Source: Zopfochytrium polystomum
Lineage: Eukaryota; Chytridiomycota; Chytridiomycetes; Chytridiales; Chytridiaceae
Direction of reading: 5' to 3'
DNA: 64,000 nt
Assembly: GCA_025765615.1 (NCBI GenBank)
Contig: JAIVFJ010000055.1
Coordinates: forward strand, 124,001 to 188,000
Of the stretch, positions 50,365 to 62,075 are shown in pieces. The notes under the pieces are model-generated. The model saw only the letters and a program-made list of their open reading frames with translations. It did no database searches and was not told where the DNA came from. Numbering within the stretch: the first letter of the stretch is position 1; each line of letters starts with the position of its first letter. The translations under genes and the position numbers were made by a program.

Positions 50365-52926
50365 TCAGACGTGCAGGTGCTGAAGCTGAGGTGTGTTCGC
50401 TCCAGACGGGCCGCCAGTCCCGTTCAAAGCTTCGCCGAACCCCATCATCATCAAAGAAGAGGTGGGGGAGGTCCTTGGCTCCGACACTGAGCGCCTGTGC
50501 AGACCACCGGGCACGGCTCCAGAATCCGGTCCGGCACGCAAAATGTCCGAGGAGGGGAACTCCAAAAAGATCTGGGTCGACACGGGCTGAGCGTGACCCA
50601 TCAGTAGGGTATGGCCGATGGGAATAGACGGGGAGTTGTACTGGAATACTCCGTGGTCCGTCGTCGCGGGGTGCTGAAGAGGTGCGAAACTTGGTGGGTG
50701 GCTTTGACCTACTACGGCTAAGTTGAAGTAGTCAGGCTGCTGGATCGGTTGCTGCATTTGGTTTGAATTGTTCTGCGCAAGAGACTGGTTCGGCGTCAGA
50801 AACATCTGGTGGTCTTGCGTCTGTTGCTGCTGTCCTTTTTCTGGCACTAGGTGCTGAGGCATATGCGGCGATTGCTCGCTTGCACATACAATCCGAGGAA
50901 AGCTTGTGTGATCCTCCATTTGAAAAAGCTGTGGGTTAAAGGTACGCGCAACGTCTCCGTGTGCAAACGGCGACGTGATAAAGAATGGTGACCCCTGCGG
51001 CTCTGCAAATGGTGAGAACATTGGGTGTAGAGCCTGAATGTTCGGATCCGCCAAACTGGAAAAAAAGATGTGGGATGGTGGTGTCAATGCCGGGGTCCCT
51101 TGCGGTAACGCAGGGGCAGTGGGCGCATTGAGCGCGTTAAAATGGAAAGCGCTTATAGCGGGTGGTGGAAGGTGGTCTGCCGAAAAGGCTCTCAGTAGGC
51201 TGCCCTGCATGTCCGTTGGATTTGCAGTTTGACCGGTCTGGTCTGATCCAGACTGTTCGTGCGAAGCGGTCGACGTCCCTGCAAAAAACGCACTCGCTGC
51301 GCTCAAGTCAGGAACGGATCTAGCAGTTGTCATTCCGGCCGTAGACGAGGCGGAAACTGTTGGGGAAGAGGAGAGATCGAGAGCAACGCTTGGTCGTCTC
51401 GACTCGTGGAGTCGAACATGCCGGCGAAGAGCTTCCAGGTGCCGGAACATACGCCCACATTCTGGGTAAATACAAGTGCGGAACTTCTTGGAACCAACGT
51501 TTGGCTCGCACCCTTCTTTATCGGTAAGATACGGGTGCTCCTTTGGTGAGCCTTTCACCGTACTGGTACTCGACAAGGATGATAACGAGGACGACGACCG
51601 CTGTCGCCTAACAGGAGCGGTGATCGAAAAGTCCACTCTATCGCTCGACAAAGGTGAGCTGGAGGACCAAGAGCTGCTGACACCACCACGCGAGTTGCCT
51701 GGTGGGGGTGTGCTGCTTCCGACATTCGATTTTGTGCGGCGTCGTTGTTTGCTTGGTGCGTCTTCGTGGTTGTTGTGTCCGCTAGAGGTTTCGCCTTGGA
51801 AATAGGAGTCCTGAGGGAGTGCTTGGGCAGGGACAGCACATTGGCTCTGGGCAGCAAGGAAAATCTCGTCTGGTGACGCGGACGCAAGACTCTGAATGGT
51901 GGATGGCTGGCCCTGCTTCATCCGCTTCAGGTCTCGATCCACAGCGTCCTGCGGTAATGGTTGAAAATTGGGGACGTTGTTAATGAAAATGAGAAAATGA
52001 GCACGCACGACGACTACAAGGAAAGATATGGAGAGCGAGAGGTTACTCACGAGGAAGAGTTTGTCATGATCGACAGAAAACCAATAGAACACTTTCTGCT
52101 TCTTCTGCGTCCTTATGCATTTCTGAGACACCAGAAATTCCAGAAATGGGGACTTGGGCTCCTCCAAAGTCGAATCCACTCCCGGCTTGAGATTCCGCAA
52201 GTCCGAAAAGACGCCCTCCTCGAATTTCTTCATGTGAGCGACGACGCAGTTCATTGCTCGAACCCGGAAAAGCATGCATTTGATGATGTCCGTTCCTGTA
52301 ATGTGGTAGATGTCGTTCCAGAAGACACAGGAGACGGTGCCAAAGTCGGCGGGGAGTTCAAAAGACTTGACCGATTCGGCGGGACCAAACGTGGAAGGAG
52401 CGGTTCCGATGAAGACTCGCAGTCTGCGAAGGGCGTCTTGCAGACTGGCGACCTGCGTCGACGCGGGGGGGGAAGCGACGGACAGCGAAGTCGACGATGC
52501 GCTCGACATTTCTGACTTCAAGCTCTCGGCGACGAGTGACGGTGTGGGAGGTTCCTGCTGGCGGGGAGCAGGCGACGGCGTGGTGGGGTGGCACCAGCTT
52601 GAAGATTCCGGAAGAGCGGCAGGAGACGGGTAAGGGGTGAAGGCCGGGTCGACAGCGGGGGTCGACAGTTTTTGGCTGGAGAAGGCGCGCAAGAAGGCGT
52701 CTTCAGTGGGCTGTGGAGGGAGATCGATATGCCACACGGGCGTAATCGGCTGACCGGTCGAGCTGTTGTTGTACGAAGCGGCAGGGGGTGGGGAGGGTGA
52801 CGTCGAGGAGGGCTGCATGAGCGGGCGAGAGTATAAGGGTCCCGTTTGCGGCGAGGGTGATGATTTTGTGCTGCCCGGAGGGGGAGGCGGTTGCGGTTGC
52901 GGTTGCGGTGTTGGGGTTGTGATCAT
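50365..52926 (-). CDS. STE12-like transcription factor
   Basis: Exon 1 52926-52051, intron 51949-52050 (GTGAGT...CCGCAG, 102 nt), exon 2 51948-50365; 819 aa. The frame stays open through the intron, so retention would insert 34 residues into the DNA-binding domain. The first ATG is 52926; earlier in-frame sequence lacks one. After a Pro/Ser-rich N-terminus comes the STE homeodomain-like region (about 162-315): VSCVFWNDIYHITGTDIIKC, KKFEEGVFSDLRNLKPG, CIRTQKKQKVFYWFSV and, across the splice, DAVDRDLKRMKQGQ. One C2H2 finger (C451, C456, H469, H473) follows, then a Gln/Pro-rich tail. STE12 factors act in the nucleus downstream of MAPK cascades. Filamentous fungi usually have two C-terminal fingers; only one is seen here. 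Confidence 0.92.
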   Translation of the reverse strand: MITTPTPQPQPQPPPPPGSTKSSPSPQTGPLYSRPLMQPSSTSPSPPPAASYNNSSTGQPITPVWHIDLPPQPTEDAFLRAFSSQKLSTPAVDPAFTPYPSPAALPESSSWCHPTTPSPAPRQQEPPTPSLVAESLKSEMSSASSTSLSVASPPASTQVASLQDALRRLRVFIGTAPSTFGPAESVKSFELPADFGTVSCVFWNDIYHITGTDIIKCMLFRVRAMNCVVAHMKKFEEGVFSDLRNLKPGVDSTLEEPKSPFLEFLVSQKCIRTQKKQKVFYWFSVDHDKLFLVSNLSLSISFLVVVVRAHFLIFINNVPNFQPLPQDAVDRDLKRMKQGQPSTIQSLASASPDEIFLAAQSQCAVPAQALPQDSYFQGETSSGHNNHEDAPSKQRRRTKSNVGSSTPPPGNSRGGVSSSWSSSSPLSSDRVDFSITAPVRRQRSSSSLSSLSSTSTVKGSPKEHPYLTDKEGCEPNVGSKKFRTCIYPECGRMFRHLEALRRHVRLHESRRPSVALDLSSSPTVSASSTAGMTTARSVPDLSAASAFFAGTSTASHEQSGSDQTGQTANPTDMQGSLLRAFSADHLPPPAISAFHFNALNAPTAPALPQGTPALTPPSHIFFSSLADPNIQALHPMFSPFAEPQGSPFFITSPFAHGDVARTFNPQLFQMEDHTSFPRIVCASEQSPHMPQHLVPEKGQQQQTQDHQMFLTPNQSLAQNNSNQMQQPIQQPDYFNLAVVGQSHPPSFAPLQHPATTDHGVFQYNSPSIPIGHTLLMGHAQPVSTQIFLEFPSSDILRAGPDSGAVPGGLHRRSVSEPRTSPTSSLMMMGFGEALNGTGGPSGANTPQLQHLHV

Positions 52927-53025
52927 ATTGTCTCGTCTCGGCGATACCCCTTTTTTTCTTCTTTGGCCGGTTTGAACAGACGGCTTGCGCGACGCGAGAG
53001 TAGAGTAGAGGGCTCTAGCTGACAA

Positions 53026-53479
53026 AGAATGAATGAAAAGGTAAACAGGGCCAGCCGCAGACAGCGCAACCTTTGATGAGCGCGCAGTTGGTGGCTAACC
53101 CGCCTGTGACTGACTGACTGACTAACTCACGGAACGACTGTGTGGAGGACAGCGCGGAAGAGAGGCACGGGAAGACAGAGGGAGAAAGAGAAAGAGAGAT
53201 AGTGTGTGTGTGTGTGCGTGTGTGCGTGTGTGCGTGTGAGCGGCCAGGGCGTGGAGTTGTGGATGGAGGCGAGCGGCGATGGCGAGGGCGGGCGGCGGCG
53301 GCGGCGACGGCGACGGCGGCGGCGCAGGGGCGCCCCGTCGGTCAAGCGGAAAAGGAGAAGGGGGTTGGCTTATTTTTGGGAGAGCGAGGGGAAGGAGCAA
53401 GCAAAGACAGCTGGAGACAGAGGGAGACTAGCGACACAGAGCAGAGAGACAGAGAAGCAGAGAGAGATCGAGAGATGTC

Positions 53480-53525
<46 letters not shown>

Positions 53526-53750
53526 GTGTGTGTGTTTGGCACATATGCGGATGGACATTGCATTGGGGCGAAAATGTTTTCTCTGGATTGTGTGTGTTGC
53601 TGTAAATTGGCTCTCTGCCTGCTTGCTGCACACGAAACGAAACGAAATTGGAAGAGAACGAGCGAGGCGCCCTCCCCCTCCTTTTTGGTCTTTTGGTGGA
53701 TTTGGTGGCTGGCGGCAGGCGGCCCACACGAGACTGATAATGAATTAATG

Positions 53751-53793
<43 letters not shown>

Positions 53794-54637
53794 TGAGACT
53801 GACTGGTGTGGAGGACTATCTATGTCTGTCTCTCGCTCTGTCTCTCTTGTCTCCATGTCTCTCTGTCTCTCTGTCGCCCATGCTCGCCGTGCCGTCAGTC
53901 AGTCGACCACAAAAACGCACAAACACCCAATGCCAGCCCATTACGAATGGACACAAGGAGACGCGAGCAACACACCCCCCCACTCTCAACACCAGACCAA
54001 AACCCCCCAACCCAAGCAACGAAACAATTATTTATTCACTTTGCACTTCGCACCAAACAAGACCAACACCGTCGTGCGGTCCAACCAAGCTTCACACCAC
54101 GGCGGCAAAGAAGAGTCGGCCGAGGGGGCGGGACGAGGGGAGTGGGAGGGAGAAAGAGCGGGCCACAAATCACAACAAAATGAAAGAAAACAAAAAAAAA
54201 AGAAAAAATCTCTCGGTCGCGCTCGCGGCAGCGGGGATAAAATGCTTTTTTTTTGCTCTGATTTTTTTAATGTTAATTTGCTTGCGGTCTCTTCTTTTTG
54301 TTCCCTTTTTTTTAAAGTGTGATTGTTGCCTTGGTCATCCAAGAAAGGGAAGTTAAAAAACAACAGTACGGAAGAAGGTCAGCGGTCCAAAAGCCCTGGC
54401 TGTTTTTTTTTCTTTCTTTTTTTCTACCTTCCCCCGCGGATTGGCAGTTGCGCACAGCATACAACACTCCGACTTTTTGATAGTAGTATCCGAGGGCGCC
54501 ACGACTCCGCCGCCTCATCGTGGTTAACACTTCCGCATTGGCACGCGCTTCGTTGCTTGAGCTCGATTGCAATTGAAATTACAGTTTCCATTCATAATAC
54601 TTTTTGATTTATTATTTCGTAGCATTACGAGTAACAC
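53026..54637. repeat. Intergenic region with GT, GC-rich and AG microsatellites
   Basis: Upstream of STE12. (GT)n/(GTGC)n at about 53200-53240, a GGC-rich run at 53275-53335, (GT)n at 53481-53535, and (AG)n at 53753-53791. A 404-codon plus-strand frame crosses all of these and consists largely of repeat translation (CVCVCV, RERERE); I do not accept it as a gene. Confidence 0.7.
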
Positions 54638-56815
54638 TTACAAAGAATCCACCTCCATCGCGAAGATATCAAGGGCCTTGCCCTGGTCTTCAGGGCGGGG
54701 AGCAAACACACTTGGGCACACATTCGAATGCTGTTGCAAATAGACAGAGAGAGGAATGGCGCCAAGCTTCTGCACAAACGCGGCCATTCGCGATTCCCCC
54801 GTGGGAACAGTGAACCACACATGCTGAACGTCTTGGAACACGGCTTCCGGACTGGCGCGCGCCTTTGCGGCGCACTTCGCCAGCATCGTTTTGAACGGAC
54901 CGGTAGACTGGAGTGCCATCATGTGGCACCCCATTGCTGTTGCGAGGATGGTTCCGTTCCAGGGATTATATTCGCAAGCCAACACCGCTGTTTGAATGCA
55001 GTCGTTCGTCCCAGTGGAGGTGGGCGCCGGTCCGTCCTCATCCGCTTGCGGGTCAATAACGACACGCGCTTGGTTCTTGGCGCGGCTTTTCTTGCGTGGT
55101 ACACGCGGCATGAAGCAAGCCGCCAACATCCGTTTCCGTCCATCCGAAGGAACTGTCGAGAGGTCCGTAAGGCAGGAAGCCCACGTCGAACTGACTGCAG
55201 CGTCAATCGCAGCAATTGACGATACCTGTTTTGTGTTGCCAGATTCGCCCATAACGCGAGGGCACGCCAGCAATGAGGTGATACCCTCAGCGAGTAGGGC
55301 CTTGGACTCGGTCAACACGGTTGCCGTCAAATGTTCAGAGGTGGAGTCATACACGCGGTAAGCTAGCTGGGCATCACCGACCCTGACGTGCGACAAGTTG
55401 CACGTGCGGCGACCGCTCGAGAAAAGTTCCACAGGCCGGTACTTGCCAGTCCGGTACTTTCCTCCACCGCCACATTCAGTGCAAAACCCGAAGTGCTCCC
55501 GGCAGTGAGCGCAGACGACTTCCACAGTAAAATCTTGCTTCGTCGAAGCGAACGGAATTTGCCGTTTTGCAGATACTCGAACACCGCCGCAACCCAGCTC
55601 ACGGCGGCAAACATCGCATGCCACCGCATCGGAGTGAGCACGAGCCCGTTTCCGCGAAGGAACAACTTTCGTAGTCGAGTCCCCATGAGGAGTTAACGGG
55701 TTCTGCTGGCACGACAAGCACTTGATATCAATTGAGTAGTTCGACCGATCCAAAGATCCGACTGCTCCGCGCAGGACAAAAGTGGCCATGGCGATTGAGC
55801 AGTCACTGCATGTCGCCGGCTCTTCGTGAATGACTTTTTTGCCGCTGACTGATACTTTGAAAACAGACGACACGACCGGGGCCTCAAAAGAGGTCGATGG
55901 CGCTGGGGACGCTCGCGCTTCCGAGTGTTGCGGTCGGTCAGATGCAGCAGCTTCCAAAGCAGATAGCCATTCGCTTTGGCGCTGGTCGGACACTGAAACT
56001 TTGCAGTCCGCATCCGAAAAGACACCGTCGTTCGTGAAACCCAGCGGCGACGAAGGTGAGAGACCCATTACATACGAAATGTCCAGGTCATCCGTCAGTG
56101 CAGGAGACGTCAACCTCGTTGACGCCGGCGAGACGACGGAGAGCAGGTCCGGAGACGCCAACCAATCTGGCTGGGCCCTCGACGGACCTGACGAAAGGCT
56201 CTCGAAAACTTGGTGAGCTGCCGAGGCGCTGTTGGAAACCGCCGAGGTGAACCTCAAGGCGGAGACCGCGCCCAACTCGCCGTCACAGAGAGGAGAAAAT
56301 AGATTGAGGGAGTTAAAGTCGGTTGGAATTTCTGTAGAGGAAGTTTGGTCTCAGAGACATGCGAAGGAACTTCTGAAACAAAATAGAACCGACGCTTACC
56401 TTGATGAATTCCACCTAAGAATTTCGAGTTGATTAACCCACCCGATAGTCCGACACCACTGTCCTTGGGTTGTATGTCGAAAAGAAGATCGCCGATGGCG
56501 TCAGGCGTCGTGGGGTTGCAACGGAGAATGAAATCGAGACTGGGCGGCCAAGAGAGATGCCCGGGAGTGCTATCATATGGGAACGATTGGAGAGCGAGAG
56601 GCGCGTGGCCGGGAGACCTCCACCCCGGAGGGGTTGGGGTGCTCCCGTCGGCGCCATCGTCGCTTCGAAAACGGCCATCATGATAACCTCCAAGCAGGTG
56701 CTGCTGCGAAGAGTCAATGAAAGCGCTGTCGAAGGGATCGACGGACGACTGGGTTGAGTCAGGGTCAGGAGTGCGTAGGGCTGGAATGGTTGCGGGTGTT
56801 TCGAAGCGGTTTCAC
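54638..56815 (-). CDS. Conserved-looking Cys-rich protein, 5' end unresolved
   Basis: The main exon runs from 56331 to 54638. A 68-nt intron (56332-56399, GTAAGC...CTACAG) joins it in frame to an upstream exon, open from a TGA near 56816 and containing LSWPPSLDFILRC, DAIGDLLFDIQPKDSGVG and KFLGGIHQ. That exon lacks a Met, so at least one more 5' exon is expected. Zinc-type pairs are CSDC, CLSC, CDVC, CAHC and CTEC, followed by GGGGKYRTGKYRPVELF and RRTCNLSHVRVGDA. The C-terminal ~200 residues are globular. Function unknown; the zinc motifs suggest a nucleic-acid or protein-binding module. The end is 1.7 kb from the STE12 start on the same strand. Confidence 0.65.
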
Positions 56816-58424
56816 AGCAGGATCCCTGTTGGGGTCGCGGCCAAAGCAGCTGAAGTTTCGAGGTGGCTTGTTGGTTGGCTTTGCGGGTAGGTTGGCTTTT
56901 GCTGTGCTGCGTAATACTTTTTCCTTTCGCAGTTCGGCGGGGAAACGACGCAGAGGGGCGATCCACTCAATGCTTAAGGAAATAGTGGGAAAGTGGGCCT
57001 CCGCTCTTTTATATTCACGGATGTTTACAGAATGTTCTTTTTCTTCCTTTTTTTTATTTTTGCCTTTTTACGTTGCGTTTTTACTCTTTTCTCTTGTTTT
57101 CTGTTTGTTTTTTCCCCGAAAAATACGGGTTGCCCCACGGTTTCAGGCTCTGTCGCCAGCCCTGTGAAGGCGTTTGCTTCTTGACAAGTGGGGGCTGTGC
57201 TCGAAAAGAAAATTTCGAGACATTCCAAAAGGAGGCCTCCACGCGGGCGCCTGTTTTCTTCCGAGGGAAAGACAGCCCTTCAAATTCCAATTCCATCACA
57301 AACACAAGCACCAATGGAATGTGCTTGACGTGGACGGGGAGTTCTTCACCATCACGTCACCTCTCTTCTTTCTTTTCTCCTTTTTTTTTTCTTTGTCGCG
57401 ATTCATGAGGTGAAGGACAACCCCTCGCTCACGTGTGCAATTTCACTCACCCACACCTCTCATGCCTCTACTCTTTTACCTTCTGGCCGATATGTCCTAC
57501 AGTAAGGTATACTCGCTCCCAACTGTTTTCAGTGTTGCTGCATGTGTGGATTTGCATGTCTCGCAGCCTCTTACCACACCGTCGTTTATTTCCAAATCAA
57601 TTTTGTAGGATAACAGCATCGGGTGTTGATCGCACTCGAATAGGCTCATGGTCGAGGTTGTGCTTGCTGCGCGGCACACCGCTCTCTCTCCCTCCCAGGG
57701 GATGCATCCGGGCCACCGCGATGGCATGTGCGGCCTCAATTTGCCCAATTTTTGAACAACGGGAGAAGTTTGCCGTTTGGGTACAGTGGCCCACTCTTCG
57801 GACTGCGCCACTGATCGGCCGGTCCTGCCTAAAGCTCGGGTCGGTGGCTCTGCATCCGATCTGCTTGGCTTGTGCTGGTCGACTCTCTCGGGCAGCTTCT
57901 CTCTTCCTCGTCCCGACGCCCACTCTCCGATCTTGATCCTCCTGCGTTCTTCATCTTTCATGAACGCGGCAGGGCGACTCGGTTGGATGTGCTTCGACGT
58001 GCATGGCCCGTTGCGCAGACGTAGTCTTTCAATAAATCGTCTCAAAGAAAGGCTGGGCAGACGTTGACGAAAGTGTGAGCCGCAATGGCGGGCGCCTTTT
58101 GGCGGTCACCCTTCAAGTGTCCCTCTTGCATCAGGTATGACACGCCGGCCGGTCGGCCAACCCACCGCAGCCCCGCAGCTCTGCGTGTCCCATCGACAAC
58201 GCAGATGCTGGCTGACACCTAGAAAAGGGCTCGGTGTCTGGGCCAGACCGCCTTGTGTGATTGCTCAACCTCTCTGCCTTGAAGTGGCCGTTCTTGGGTC
58301 GCGAAGGCAAGAGTTTCTTGTCCTACTTCACCATGAGTGTCCTGTTGGCCTGAATAATCTCAATCTCGTCCAAGATCTCCTTGGTCTAAAAGCATCGAAA
58401 ATAGACAATTTTTTTTGCTCGACG
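56816..58424. other. Unresolved region between two host genes
   Basis: Probably holds the missing 5' exon(s) of the minus-strand gene and the plus-strand IFT25 promoter. A minus-strand frame at 57497-58045 (182 codons, with ECDQHPMLLSYKIDLEINDG and RGCETC) could be part of another gene, but overlapping plus frames are equally open. A 46-codon plus frame at 58085 begins MAGAFWRSPFKCPSC. None is convincing. Confidence 0.25.
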
Positions 58425-59276
58425 ATGAACGAAAACACTGCGATGAAGGTGGCGATGGTTACTTCTGGCGATCCCCGGTTTCCCCCGGAAAACATACTCG
58501 ATGGGTGAGCGGCGTGCAGGCGACACTGCGGTTGCGTGTCCACTTACCGAGTCCGGCCAAGAAGCTCGGTGAAAACTTTCTGGGCTTCAACCGGACTGTT
58601 CCCACAGGAACTTATTCTCACCTTTGCTTCCCCAACGATGGTCAAAAAAGTAACAGTGTGGAGCACAAAAGGTTCTTGTTGCTTTCTATATGGTCTATCT
58701 CCCTCGAAACCAACGCTGACCTCGCGTTTTGATCTAATTAATGTCTGATGCGTAATCTACCGCGTCGTGAACGTTGCCAGTTGCAAGCTGGACACTCGGG
58801 AGGAGCCTTTCGGACCGGCCATCAGAGTTTGAAGACGTTGCGTATCAAGGTACTCGGGTCATTCGATGGTTTCACTCCGATGTCACTACTAATGAGCTTA
58901 CTGCGCAGAGACGGACGACACAGACCCGGCCCTTCAAGTGACAACGTTTCATGTACCCGCCGTCGCACCCTCCTCCTCCTTGTCGTCGGCTTCCCCCTCC
59001 TCGTCCTCCGAGCCGACACTGGCGTCTGCGCCACCTTCCCGCCACATTCGCCTCACAATCCGACGCGGCCACGCCGACTTTTGCAGCATCCACCGAGTTG
59101 CGGTGCAAGGAGAGACCAGCGGGGCACCCTTCACGGCGGCGACATTGTCTGGAGGGACCTCCTCCTCCTATGCAGGACGAATGTCGACGCAGCAGGCGGG
59201 GGGGGCGGTGGTGGTGGGAACGGGAGCGGGTGGTGAGCGATCCAGCCTGGTGATGGTTGGTGGTGGGTCGCACTGA
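58425..59276 (+). CDS. IFT25: IFT25-like intraflagellar transport protein
   Basis: Exons 58425-58504, 58562-58671, 58781-58849 and 58909-59276; introns of 57, 109 and 59 nt, the last with branch site CTACTAAT. Predicted 208 aa. Family motifs: RFPPENILDG then, across intron 1, KTFWASTGLFPQELILTF; VKKVTVWSTK; SEFEDVAYQ spliced to ETDDTDPALQ; and the C-terminal HIRLTIRRGHADFCSIHRV. IFT25 (HSPB11) is a galactose-binding-like fold that pairs with IFT27 in the IFT-B train of cilia. A Ser/Pro/Ala-rich insert and a low-complexity tail make it longer than the usual ~145 aa. Its presence implies a flagellate stage. Exon 3 boundaries are the least certain. Confidence 0.8.
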
Positions 59277-59457
59277 TCGAGGTGACGAATTCAGTCAAAA
59301 GACCAAAGCAAAAAATTTCCAGGCACAGACACAGCGACAGACCGACTCATTGCCTTTCGTTAAGCAGAAGGAGGAAAAGGGAAAGCGACAGACCGCACTC
59401 ACTCTCTCGCTCGTTTCGCAAGGTTTTTCCGCGAGCTAGCTCATCAGTCCAACCATC

Positions 59458-61031
59458 ATGTCTCCCCCACCCGCAGCGACAGGGACGGCGACTACCACGG
59501 CGCCGCCGCCGCCGCGCTCGCGCCCCACCATGACCAAGGCCGAGATCGCCCGTCGAATCAGCGAGCACGGGGAAACCCTCATCATTTTCAACGCAAAGGT
59601 ATACAACCTTACCAAGTGGAAGGCCTTCCACCCAGGAGGCGAGATCGCCATCGCCCACATGAACGGTACTCTGAGACAATCAAATATCATCATATCTTGG
59701 CTCATGGACCTCGCCTCACCTTGACTCACAACGACAACCCCAAACCAACCCTCCCTCTGCCGCCTTTACCCCTGAACATAGGTCGAGACTCTACGGACGC
59801 AATCCTGGCATACCATCCAGACTGGGTCATTGAAAAGAAGATGCCGCACTTGTGCATTGCCGACCTTGCTCCAGCCGATGCCCTGGCCCTTCAATCGAAG
59901 CTTTCCACTTCGTATCGCCAGCTAGATGCCAAATTGCGCACAATGGGACTCTACAACACGGACTATAGCTTCTACCTCCGCGAAGCCATCAAGTTCCTGG
60001 CGATTTGGGCTGCGGCCATCTACATTGCTGTTGCGTATCGAGAGTACTTTTTCGGTGTACTGGGTTCTGCTGTACTTTGTGCGATCCTTTGGCAGCAGGG
60101 GGCCTTCGTTGCTCATGATGGTAGGTCGCAGATTGATTCCCCCCAAAGTGCAGCTGCTTCGGATTGACCTTTCCCTTTCCGAACAGCCGGCCATTCGGGA
60201 ATCACTCATGACAACTGGACCGACACCGTTCTTGGAATTTGCCTCGCCGACTTCATGGGAGGCCTCTCCATCGGCTGGTGGAAGAAGAATCACAACGTCC
60301 ACCACATTGTTACCAACCACCCAGAGCACGATCCGGATATTCAGCACTTGCCGTTTTTCGCGGTCACTCCTCGATTTGCGGAAAACCTGTTTTCGTCGTA
60401 CTACAACATGACACTTGAGTTTGACGGTGTCGCAAAGACGTTTGTCCCGCTCCAGCACCGCCTGTTCTACATTATCTTGGCGTTCGGACGATTCAACCTT
60501 TACGTCAACAGCTGGGCGTACTTGACCGGCATGTCAGGATCGTCAAAAGTCGACCCAAAGGTTCCGAACCGGCTCCTCGAGATGTCGGGTCTGGTCTTCT
60601 TTGCGACTTGGTACGGCCTTCTGCTCGCGCAGCTGCCCCACTGGTCCTTTGTCCTGGTCCATATTCTCGTCGCCCACCTTCTCACTTTTCTCCTTCACGT
60701 CCAAATCACGCTTTCGCACTTTGGCATGGACACCACCGTTGTCGAGGACGAAAACTTTGCGGCGATGGCTCTTCGCACGACCATGGACGTTGACTGCCCT
60801 CGCTGGCTGGACTGGCTTCACGGAGGCTTGCAGTTCCAGATTGAGCACCACCTCTTCCCAAGATTGCCGAGACACAACCTGAGGAAGGCTCGGCCGCTGG
60901 TCGAAGCCTTTGCAAAGGAGCACGGACTTCCGTTCCACATTTACACCTTTACGAAGGGGAACTTGGACCTGCTCAAGCACCTGGAAGGTGTGGGACAGGT
61001 CGTGAAGCGGACATTCGCCAAGCAAGCATAA
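59458..61031 (+). CDS. Cytochrome b5 front-end desaturase
   Basis: Exons 59458-59665, 59782-60120 and 60187-61031; introns of 116 and 66 nt (GTACTC...CATAG, GTAGGT...AACAG). 463 aa. The N-terminal cytochrome b5 domain has the haem motif HPGG (58-61). The desaturase domain has three His boxes: HDAGH (181-185, completed across intron 2), HNVHH (218-222) and QIEHH (400-404), the Q being typical of front-end enzymes. Hydrophobic segments at about 139-178 and 245-335 fit an ER membrane protein. Such enzymes put a double bond on the carboxyl side of an existing one in fatty acids (delta-5/6) or on the sphingoid base (delta-8); I cannot tell which. The start lies 181 bp after the IFT25-like stop. 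ATG 59530 is an alternative. Confidence 0.92.
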
Positions 61032-62075
61032 TCATTGTTCTTGGTGCTCCAGGGAGGCTTGACTTTGTGTCCCCCACCATTCTCTTTTCCTTACTTTATT
61101 CCTTTCTGCTCTTCGTCCTATTCCCTCTCCTTTTTCTCTTTGCTGCACACTTACCTGGATATTGTGTGGTTATTCGGCTCTATTCGTTTTGCGTTCCTCC
61201 GCTGCAGTGGCTGACACGCTTCGGCGGGGGGTTGTTGGGGCTTTGATTATTTGTACTCTGAGAAACCCTGCTTGACCAACCAACCAAGTAAAAGATCGTG
61301 ACGGAGCTGTATCGGTTGGAAAACTTGATCCCTTTAAAGTACTTCGACGGTGATTATTCATCGCTCAATGATCACGATAGACAATGGAATTAACCGGAAA
61401 CACGACGAAAGGCCCCCTTGTTTATAGGCACCCGGCAGTCTTTGCTTAGCATTTGGGCTTCGCCTTCATTGTGTTTTGTTTGTCCTTACTGTTCTTCAAC
61501 GTGGTGGTCGTCCCGCCAATGGTTCTGTTGGACATTGCCCGAACCCACTGTAGTAACCGTCTCAAAATACTCATTTCGGAACTGCTTGCGCACGCCAAGA
61601 TGAATCGAACGGTTTTATTGGGGATCCTAAATATTTTCAATTCGGCTGGCGGCAAAATTGTCGAGGGTGATGCTGGATGCTAAGCTCGACGGCCCCTAAG
61701 CCAACTTTCATCTCTTTCGTCACTTCCTTTTTTTTTTTTTTTTTAAAAAAATATTTGGGTGGAATCCCGCCTCAACGCTTGAAGGGCTCGCGAAAAAGGG
61801 GCAAGTGGGTGAGACAGCGTCGATTTTTATATTTTTTTTTCTTCCTGTACAAACAAAATTGAGGAGGGCGCATTAGAAAGAGAGAGAGAGAGGGTGAGGG
61901 TCAACGAACTGAGGTCTCCTTGCTGGAGAGTAAACTGCAACTCGCAGGTGGGGCGAGGGGACAAACTGAAAAAAAATAAAAAGAAGAAAAGAAAAGACTA
62001 TAACAACCATCGAAAATGAGGCACAAAGCAATGTCAAAAAAGGAGGGAACAACAAAACAAAATAAAAACCGTCAA
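61032..62075. other. 3' region between two convergent genes
   Basis: C/T-rich 3' flank of the desaturase, then a poly-T run (about 61728-61744) and the 3' flank of the minus-strand gene. Short plus frames (for example 61453-61683) have no motifs; no gene is seen. Confidence 0.5.

Noticed and set aside
53142..54356. 404-codon plus-strand ORF
   Set aside because: It consists largely of translated (GT)n, (AG)n and GC-rich repeats and lies in the STE12 upstream region; no domain-like text.
57497..58045. 182-codon minus-strand gene
   Set aside because: Overlapping plus-strand frames are equally open, there is no Met-anchored domain, and it lies where 5' exons and promoters of the neighbours are expected.
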